This document shows, piece by piece, positions 4,065-9,822 of a DNA stretch of 9,822 nucleotides. Below the pieces are notes generated by a model, which did no database searches, had not been told where the DNA came from, and saw nothing but the letters and a program-made list of their open reading frames with translations. Source of the stretch: Pseudomonadota bacterium (GTDB lineage Bacteria > Pseudomonadota > Gammaproteobacteria > Acidithiobacillales > Acidithiobacillaceae). Where the stretch lies: the NCBI GenBank assembly GCA_021840785.1, contig JAKBXD010000070.1:1-9822 (forward strand), given 5' to 3'. How positions within the stretch are numbered: position 1 is the first letter of the stretch; each line of letters opens with the position of its first letter. A program made the position numbers and the translations under genes.

Positions 4065-6917
4065 CTATTCATACCGACCCATCCCCGAAATATACTGAGC
4101 GGGCAGGAAGGTCCGTTTGGATGTGGGGTTTTTTCCAAATACATAACGGATATCCAGCCCTGCCTGGGCTTGTTGAAAAGCCGGATTCGCCTGATAGGAA
4201 GCCCCGGCATCGAGATACCAATGGGTACTGAGCTGCTGGGTCAGTACGACATTGACCGATCCGGCAATGTTGCTCCCGCTGGAACTGCCGTAAGGCGTTA
4301 AAGACAGTCCCTGAGTCCCCAATGAGGATGTCACCTGACTTCTCAATGGACCGAAACCGAGGTAAGGCCCGCCTCCCTGGTGCAGCCATTGATAGCCAAT
4401 GGCTGCACTGATATTGATTCCACCGCCGTGCCACCAGTGACTGGCATTGGCACTGAGGGACGGTTGGACCATCATTTGCGGGCTGAAATACCCGCCATAG
4501 CCAGGAGAGGTGAAATCTGCGTTTCGCGCATAGGTTTCTGCATATACCGATGGCCCTACTGTGACCCACCAACCTGGACCGATGTATACCGGTTTCATCG
4601 CAGCGAGGTAGGTGCTGGCCCCATAATTGGTCTGAATGTTTTGACCGGTAATGGTATTGAGATGCAATGTGCCGATATACGACCAGCCAGATTTTCCACC
4701 ACTCAGATAACCGCTGGTACCCAACTGATTGCGAATGGCTGCTCCCCATGTATAGGGAATATTCAGGCTGTGCCCGTTGACGACGGTGGCATGAATATTC
4801 TCCTGCACACCATTGTAGGACAGCAACGTCTGCCGCACGCTATCGCGCAGGAGGTGTACGCTCCAGTTGCTGCCACTCTTTGATGGTATGAAGGTGTAGC
4901 GCAATAGGCCCTGGACGGTCCCGCCGCCGATACCCGAAGGTGATGTCCAGCCTAATGCTGCGCGCCAGTGGTGATGGGGTTCACGATTGTCTACGCCAAA
5001 CAGGAACTGGGGCGTCTGCCAGACGTGTCCAGTCGCATTTCCTGTAGCGGAAGATGCGTCATCAAAGGTGGGGAGCTGTCCGCTGGAGGGCTGACCGCCA
5101 TATAGATCCGGTGCGGACAACTGGGCAAAGGCAGCCATATGCCAATTGATGCCCCACTGGGCCTGCAGAGAAGGCAGATACTCGGTCATCTGCGTCATCC
5201 CGCTGTCGTTTCCACCACGGTTCTCCCAAGAGCCGCCCAGGGCGAGGTAACTCTCACGGACAGGTGGTGGCACGATCTGGTCCGGCGGCATAAAGCGCCA
5301 GGGAATATTGTTGATGTCAGCCAGATGATTTCGCATGGTCGTCATGGGCAGATGGGATGCCAGAGGCCCCTTGGTTGATGTCGCGAGGCGATAGGTGTGT
5401 GCGAGATCGTGTGTCTGCTGGTCGGCAATCAATACGCCAACGGCATTCCCGGAAGACGGGTGCTGTTGATACAGCGTGGAAAACAATGCGCTGGCGGCCT
5501 TGAAATGTCGCGTATGGACCAAAGACCAGGCTTTTATGGTCTCCATGCCCGGTGATAACGGTCCGAACTGCTGTGCAGCGTGCAGGCGCTGTAGCGTGCC
5601 TGCATAATCCCGATTCTTGTAATCGCGCAGTGCTGCCATGATGTCATTATGCCGACGAAAATGTTCCGATGCGGGGGTGCCCGCTGGCAGATGCGCCATT
5701 GCTTCGCGGGCGATCGGAACATCATTGTCTGCCATGGCGAGGTTTCCCACCGTCTGCCAGTCAGCAGCCTTGCCCGACCACTGTGCGGCTCTGACCCACC
5801 ATTGCAGGGCTTCATGCGGATGATGATCGGAGCCCATTATGGCTCCCATGAGTCGGGCATCGGAGGCTTTATGCAGATGCTCAATGGCCCCGGCCTCTGG
5901 CGCAACGAGAGCTGCAGCTTGCGCATTCTGATGAGCGCTGTGCGCGCGTGCCGCCATCATCAGCAGGTACTGCAGATGCTGATGTTCCAGATTCTGCTGA
6001 TCATCGGGCAATTGCGCCTGGGCGCGTGAATAGAGCACTTGCATGTCCTCAGGCGGCAACTGGCTCGCCGCCTGATTCAATAATCCCTGCGCCTGTGCAG
6101 CGTGCTGACTGTTTTGCAGTAGTGAAATGTAGACCAGTGTGGCCTCGCGGGGATGCCCGGTCGCTGCCAGTGCTGCCGCCCATGCCTCGCGATTGCCGGA
6201 ATAGGCCAGGGTAAACACGCTGGGAGTTTGCGCGTGGAGTGCCACAATCTGTGACCAAGCCTTTGCACGTTCCAGTGTGCCGACTTCTCGGCCAGCAAGC
6301 CCTTGCTGCATCATCGCCATCATTTTGGGAGGGGGCTGAAAATTGGGGTCTTCTCTTTGGATCTGCTGTATGGCGGTCTGCAAGGCCTGCAGATGTCCTT
6401 GACCCAGAAGATGCCAGAGCCGGTTTTCTTCGAGCACGTTACGCATGGAGACCAAAGACAGATGCGTTTTGGCCGCCAGTGCCCCCTGTCCATAACGTGC
6501 CTGCAAGTGCTGCATGTCGGCCCGGGCAAGACCGGTCTGACCGACGCGGATTTCTGCCCAGATGGTTTTCTCCAGCAGCACAAAACCCATGGTGGGCTGT
6601 GGTTTCCACCCGGGATATTGTGCAGCCGTCTGATGAATCAGAGCCTGCGCTGTCTGGAGGTGATTACTATTGATGGCGTTCCATATTTTCTGTTCTGCAG
6701 TGCCGATGGTCGCCAGTGAATGGTTTTTTTTGGTGTAGATATTACTCACCACATTACTTTGTTTGCTTTGCTGTGTTTGCAGGACATTTCCGGTTCCTCG
6801 ACTTTGTTCCGCCAAGGATGCCGCATAAGCACTCGCGGTTGTCAGTGGAACGCTGCCGGCAACCATCATCGTGACCCAATAGCGGATGCGGGATATTTTG
6901 CGGTTGTTTGTTCTCAT
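4065..6917 (-). CDS. bcsC: BcsC cellulose export protein (TPR periplasmic domain plus outer-membrane barrel)
   Basis: BcsC carries the nascent glucan across the periplasm and outer membrane. I place the start at ATG 6917-6915, overlapping the bcsB stop as ATGA, because AGGAGG lies 4 nt upstream. A frame extension to 6938 would remove this signal. The 950-residue protein begins with a signal peptide (MRTNNRK..., hydrophobic to about 30, likely cleaved after AYA at 30-32). Residues about 75-550 are alanine- and glutamine-rich helical, TPR-like repeats. Residues about 554-950 form the BCSC C-terminal barrel, starting near RESYLALGGSW and rich in alternating aromatic/glycine strands, with the last strand near GLDIRYVF and a 20-residue tail. 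E. coli BcsC is about 1157 residues with 19 TPRs, so the periplasmic stalk is shorter here while the barrel is full size. Residues 78-126 and 167-213 look like a degenerate internal repeat. The coding sequence is intact and followed 29 nt later by bcsZ. Confidence 0.93.
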   Translation of the reverse strand: MRTNNRKISRIRYWVTMMVAGSVPLTTASAYAASLAEQSRGTGNVLQTQQSKQSNVVSNIYTKKNHSLATIGTAEQKIWNAINSNHLQTAQALIHQTAAQYPGWKPQPTMGFVLLEKTIWAEIRVGQTGLARADMQHLQARYGQGALAAKTHLSLVSMRNVLEENRLWHLLGQGHLQALQTAIQQIQREDPNFQPPPKMMAMMQQGLAGREVGTLERAKAWSQIVALHAQTPSVFTLAYSGNREAWAAALAATGHPREATLVYISLLQNSQHAAQAQGLLNQAASQLPPEDMQVLYSRAQAQLPDDQQNLEHQHLQYLLMMAARAHSAHQNAQAAALVAPEAGAIEHLHKASDARLMGAIMGSDHHPHEALQWWVRAAQWSGKAADWQTVGNLAMADNDVPIAREAMAHLPAGTPASEHFRRHNDIMAALRDYKNRDYAGTLQRLHAAQQFGPLSPGMETIKAWSLVHTRHFKAASALFSTLYQQHPSSGNAVGVLIADQQTHDLAHTYRLATSTKGPLASHLPMTTMRNHLADINNIPWRFMPPDQIVPPPVRESYLALGGSWENRGGNDSGMTQMTEYLPSLQAQWGINWHMAAFAQLSAPDLYGGQPSSGQLPTFDDASSATGNATGHVWQTPQFLFGVDNREPHHHWRAALGWTSPSGIGGGTVQGLLRYTFIPSKSGSNWSVHLLRDSVRQTLLSYNGVQENIHATVVNGHSLNIPYTWGAAIRNQLGTSGYLSGGKSGWSYIGTLHLNTITGQNIQTNYGASTYLAAMKPVYIGPGWWVTVGPSVYAETYARNADFTSPGYGGYFSPQMMVQPSLSANASHWWHGGGINISAAIGYQWLHQGGGPYLGFGPLRSQVTSSLGTQGLSLTPYGSSSGSNIAGSVNVVLTQQLSTHWYLDAGASYQANPAFQQAQAGLDIRYVFGKNPTSKRTFLPAQYISGMGRYE

Positions 6918-8995
6918 AGAGCCTCCTCGGCACGCCACTGCGCCTTTTTACGCACGGTAAAAATCCATACGGTCAAAGTCGCGAACAGAACAGCAGCCAT
7001 TCCGGTAAACACCCACAGCCACGGTCTGACAGAAAAAAGGAATATCCAGAACCAACCACTATGACGATTGCCATACATAAAATGGGAGCCCACCATCGTG
7101 GATTGATAAATGCCCTGAGTATTCTTCCAGGCAAGATCCCCTTGTAATGTATTCCAGCTGGCGGCGGACGTGAGGGCCCAAGCCGCTGACTTCAGGTTTT
7201 GCGGATTGGTAGTGAGAAAAGTAACTGCCACATGTCCCTGGTACGGGGTATGGGATTCCATCAGAAAAGCGGAGGCTGGAGAGTGGGTGGCACCCATCCA
7301 GGGCTTTTGTTGACCATGGCGAGTCGCGAGCTGCCACTCTATACTGTTATCCTGAAGGCGAATGGGACTTTTACCCAGCCAGGAGGCTGGCATGTTCGTC
7401 ACAGATCCGATAGCCAGGACATTTCCTTGGGTGGGCCTCGAAAAAGTTGCCTGCGCATCTGGCAGCGGAGAGTGGGCGGCTTGTGCCAGCTTGCTGAACA
7501 AGGTCAAACCCGCAGACCAGTTCGTAAGCGCCCTCTCGCTGTACCATACAGACAGGTCGCGTCCGGCACCATTCGTTACCAGCGGAAATCCCGTGTGCGC
7601 AAAGAGCCCGAGATTGGGCAGAACGGCATATCGATGCGTATTGGGTAACTCCAGGGTTGAATTCGGGAAGACTGTTACCTTACCGCCGGCAATATCAAAA
7701 GTAATATGGTTCTCCCCGCCTACCAGCGCAGAAAAGGGGATGGTGGTTTGATAGTTTGCCACGCCAGGCGTGAGTTTCCAGTTGGAAATCCAGTGATGGT
7801 TGGCCATGACGGTAATGAGCGGATGAATAGCCGGTGTGTGCAGAGGTTCAGTTGCCATGGTTAATTTCATTTTTAAATTGCTTTGCCGCGAAGCAAAGAG
7901 GCCGCCTGGCATCCAGAAATTGATGACTGCTGTGCCATGTGGATGGCTTAATGGCGAATGGATTCCTTGCAGAGCGCCCAGACTGATCACCTGATTGGGG
8001 TAGGCCGCATTCTTTGGCCCGAAATACATCCCGGTAATTTGATCGCTACCGGTCACATTCCAACGATGCCCCAGGGGCAAAAGCTCACGATTTATTGCAA
8101 AGGCACGAGCTGCTTCCAATACTTGCGCAGAGTTCGTGCCGGTGAATACCAGAATCACACCGAGTGGATTGGCGGGATCGTGCATCAGGTAGACGGTCGG
8201 TGCGGTTATGGGGCTCTGCGGCTGAAGACCCGGAGGCAACTCTGAAGACTCTCCAATCACCACCGATACGCCCAAATTTGTACCTTTTGCGGAAGCCCGC
8301 ACAGGGGAACCCATTTGCGCGTCCACATGCAGTGAATTGTTGGTGCGCAGTGCAAGCCCCGCCACAGCCTCCTGTGCTGCATTGAGTAACCCAGGATTGG
8401 TCGCTCCGTAGAACTGCACAGGCAACGGCAAAACCCCTTTCAGCGCTGTCTCACTGAGAATCATGGGTAAATGAGTAAAGTTCAAATGCTTCCATGGAAT
8501 GCGCTCAGGTGTGTAACGGATCTGAGAAGCACTATAATCCAGCTGGGTCCAGGCACCCGCAGTAGTGGCTTTGGCAGACGAGGCTGCATCTCCGGGAATC
8601 GCCCGAATCTGGATCGGATAAGCGCCGGTAGAAAAAGGGTGATGTCCAAGCAAGACGGTAAAACTTCCTCTGGGGAGCCTGGAATTCAATGGCACTGCAC
8701 CGACAATTTTATGTGCAACGGAGACAATGAGCTGGGTGCCCGCAGTTGTATCTGGGCTAGTCAGATAACGAATTTGCAAGGATGCATTTTCAGCCTTGCA
8801 ATGGGGCTTCACCTTCCAGGTAACCTGCGCCGTATCATGCCCGGAATGAAGCACCACGACCTTTTTGCCTTGAGTGAGTGCCGTGAGGGGCAGCGATACA
8901 GGTACCGCTTGCGTTTGCGCAACCGCTGGCAAGACACCCAACCACAGACTGGCGATGCCTGTAGTGCATAAAGCGGCGATATATTTACGTTTCAT
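6914..8995 (-). CDS. bcsB: BcsB, periplasmic membrane-anchored subunit of cellulose synthase
   Basis: BcsB pairs with BcsA to form the inner-membrane synthase, and its periplasmic beta-rich domains guide the emerging glucan towards BcsC. The protein has 693 residues; E. coli BcsB has 779. It starts with a clean signal peptide (MKRKYIAALC, hydrophobic core, likely cleavage after AVA at 24-26). A long beta-rich periplasmic part follows. Near the end is a transmembrane helix (about 658-681, within RPWLWVFTGMAAVLFATLTV) followed by a short positively charged cytoplasmic tail, the expected anchor that contacts BcsA. The ATG at 8995 has AGGAG 8 nt upstream and lies 24 nt after the bcsA stop. The stop overlaps the bcsC start. 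Assignment rests on topology, length, a PilZ-type synthase upstream and BcsC downstream; I recognise no short signature as decisive as in the neighbours. Confidence 0.9.
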   Translation of the reverse strand: MKRKYIAALCTTGIASLWLGVLPAVAQTQAVPVSLPLTALTQGKKVVVLHSGHDTAQVTWKVKPHCKAENASLQIRYLTSPDTTAGTQLIVSVAHKIVGAVPLNSRLPRGSFTVLLGHHPFSTGAYPIQIRAIPGDAASSAKATTAGAWTQLDYSASQIRYTPERIPWKHLNFTHLPMILSETALKGVLPLPVQFYGATNPGLLNAAQEAVAGLALRTNNSLHVDAQMGSPVRASAKGTNLGVSVVIGESSELPPGLQPQSPITAPTVYLMHDPANPLGVILVFTGTNSAQVLEAARAFAINRELLPLGHRWNVTGSDQITGMYFGPKNAAYPNQVISLGALQGIHSPLSHPHGTAVINFWMPGGLFASRQSNLKMKLTMATEPLHTPAIHPLITVMANHHWISNWKLTPGVANYQTTIPFSALVGGENHITFDIAGGKVTVFPNSTLELPNTHRYAVLPNLGLFAHTGFPLVTNGAGRDLSVWYSERALTNWSAGLTLFSKLAQAAHSPLPDAQATFSRPTQGNVLAIGSVTNMPASWLGKSPIRLQDNSIEWQLATRHGQQKPWMGATHSPASAFLMESHTPYQGHVAVTFLTTNPQNLKSAAWALTSAASWNTLQGDLAWKNTQGIYQSTMVGSHFMYGNRHSGWFWIFLFSVRPWLWVFTGMAAVLFATLTVWIFTVRKKAQWRAEEAL
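6922..6927 (-). promoter_or_regulatory. Shine-Dalgarno site that fixes the bcsC start
   Basis: AGGAGG on the minus strand is 4 nt upstream of ATG 6917, inside the last codons of bcsB. It decides in favour of the ATGA-coupled start over the in-frame upstream codon at 6938. Confidence 0.8.
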
Positions 8996-9019
8996 AATTA
9001 CGGCTCCTTTCTGGTTTTA

Positions 9020-9822
9020 TCAACGATCAGAACGATTGGTAAAAGCCAATGTCCACAAGGAACGCGCACTTACCGCAAATAAGGTATGGACACCATGCCA
9101 TACGCTCAAAACTCCTTGAATCAAGGCGAACTGGATATTTTGAACGAGGCCAATGGCAGATTTCTTGGCGATGTACAGATAGGCGGAGCCAAACGAGATC
9201 CTTTTACGCCGTTGTTCCAGGCGACTTTCCAGCTGCGCACTATCACCGTATATCAAATCCACAATCTCGGCTTTTTGACGGGTATTCTGGTACATGAATT
9301 GCACGCCAATCTTTCCAGAAATATGGCTTTTAACCCGGGCAGGCACGTATATAACACGTCCTTTTTCATGCGCGCTTTCCAACCACAAGGTGAGTTTTTC
9401 GTGCGCAGCGAAATTGAATGCACCACCATCTGAGTCAGAAACTGCAAGAGATGCGCCGCCCGTGGACAAGTCAGTAATACGCACGGGTACCCTAATGTCC
9501 TGCCCTGAGTGCAGGACGGCAGGGAGAGGATGCGACGGAAAAATGCGGAATTCTTCACGTCTTTGCTTGCGCTCCAGCGTGACGCCAACAGCAGCGGCTA
9601 CAATCATGAAGTTGATCATTTCCCACATCATGGTGAAAACCAGTTGCGGGCGTTCGCCAGGGTGGTCCAGCCAGCGCCAACCGCCAGCAATTAAGGAAAC
9701 CAGAACAATCATCAGCAAGAGATACTGTACCCATGCTGTAGGTGCGATAAAATCCCGGTCAAGTTGCTCCCCTTTTGGAGTCACCTTAAACGTTAATTTA
9801 CCAGATACCGTCTTGGACTGGG
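9020..9822 (-). CDS. bcsA: BcsA cellulose synthase catalytic subunit, C-terminal part with PilZ domain (runs off window)
   Basis: BcsA polymerises UDP-glucose into cellulose in the inner membrane and is switched on by c-di-GMP. Only the last 266 residues are visible; the frame stays open to the right edge, so the GTG at 9784 is not a real start. In order: the gating-loop motif FKVTPK (9790-9773), matching FxVTxK of BcsA; two membrane helices (WVQYLLLMIVLVSLIAGGW and the stretch around FTMMWEMINFMIVAAAVG); then the PilZ domain. Its c-di-GMP motifs are intact: REEFR within QRREEFRI (RxxxR) and DLSTGG (DxSxxG). A C-terminal tail of about 60 residues contains amphipathic helices. The glycosyltransferase domain (D,D,D, QxxRW) lies outside the window. 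The stop at 9022-9020 is 24 nt before bcsB. The PilZ domain and the cyclase gene in the same operon imply direct c-di-GMP control. Confidence 0.95.
   Translation of the reverse strand, partial: QSKTVSGKLTFKVTPKGEQLDRDFIAPTAWVQYLLLMIVLVSLIAGGWRWLDHPGERPQLVFTMMWEMINFMIVAAAVGVTLERKQRREEFRIFPSHPLPAVLHSGQDIRVPVRITDLSTGGASLAVSDSDGGAFNFAAHEKLTLWLESAHEKGRVIYVPARVKSHISGKIGVQFMYQNTRQKAEIVDLIYGDSAQLESRLEQRRKRISFGSAYLYIAKKSAIGLVQNIQFALIQGVLSVWHGVHTLFAVSARSLWTLAFTNRSDR

Noticed and set aside
4069..4749. A 226-residue open frame on the minus strand within bcsC
   Set aside because: It lies inside the BcsC barrel in another frame, has no ribosome binding site and no protein-like pattern; the BcsC frame is strongly supported.
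6918..6938. Upstream start that would add seven residues to BcsC
   Set aside because: The ATG at 6917 has AGGAGG at the right distance, forms an ATGA overlap with bcsB and gives a normal signal peptide; the extension would swallow the ribosome binding site.
8471..8971. A 166-residue plus-strand open frame
   Set aside because: It is antisense to the bcsB N-terminal region, has no Shine-Dalgarno site and an arbitrary composition.
9782..9784. GTG as the start of a separate 254-residue PilZ protein
   Set aside because: The frame continues upstream to the window edge and the GTG encodes Val of the FxVTxK gating-loop motif, so this is the BcsA C-terminus.
1..9822. CRISPR array, tRNA, rRNA or riboswitch
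   Set aside because: I saw no regularly spaced repeats, no tRNA-like cloverleaf and no recognisable conserved RNA element on either strand.

Overview
The window carries most of a bacterial cellulose synthase (bcs) operon on the minus strand, transcribed from right to left, with an IS3-family insertion sequence at its far 3' end. The organism is a Gram-negative proteobacterium: BcsC has an outer-membrane barrel, BcsB has a signal peptide and an inner-membrane anchor, and Shine-Dalgarno sites are strong. An Acidithiobacillus-like acidophile fits this gene content, but that is an inference from memory of the family and not something the sequence proves.

Region by region, from the operon's 5' side (right edge): the last 266 codons of bcsA (9822-9020), with the gating-loop motif FKVTPK, two membrane helices and a c-di-GMP-binding PilZ domain. 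Next comes bcsB (8995-6914), a periplasmic membrane-anchored subunit. bcsC follows (6917-4065); it is a TPR plus outer-membrane barrel exporter whose ATG overlaps the bcsB stop (ATGA). bcsZ (4035-2809) is a GH8 endoglucanase in which the residue aligned with the E. coli catalytic base Asp243 is Asn. A soluble diguanylate cyclase (2775-1489) has intact GGDEF and I-site motifs. A small ORF (1492-1212) starts at an ATGA overlap with the cyclase stop and appears to be split by a frameshift at a run of six G. Last is a 138-aa protein of unknown function (1123-707). Intergenic gaps from bcsA to the small ORF are at most 33 nt or overlaps, so this looks like one transcription unit.

On the plus strand, 1-677 is the 3' part of an IS3-family element: an orfB transposase with a complete DD(35)E triad, and a right terminal inverted repeat ending in CA. 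The element lies 29 bp beyond the stop of the last operon gene and converges on it.

How it works together: the cyclase would make c-di-GMP, which binds the BcsA PilZ domain and opens the synthase. BcsB guides the glucan through the periplasm, BcsZ trims it, and BcsC exports it. The two small downstream proteins are unrecognised and are the least explained part of the window. The cyclase and the small genes are visibly more AT-rich than the bcs structural genes, while the IS is the most GC-rich segment.
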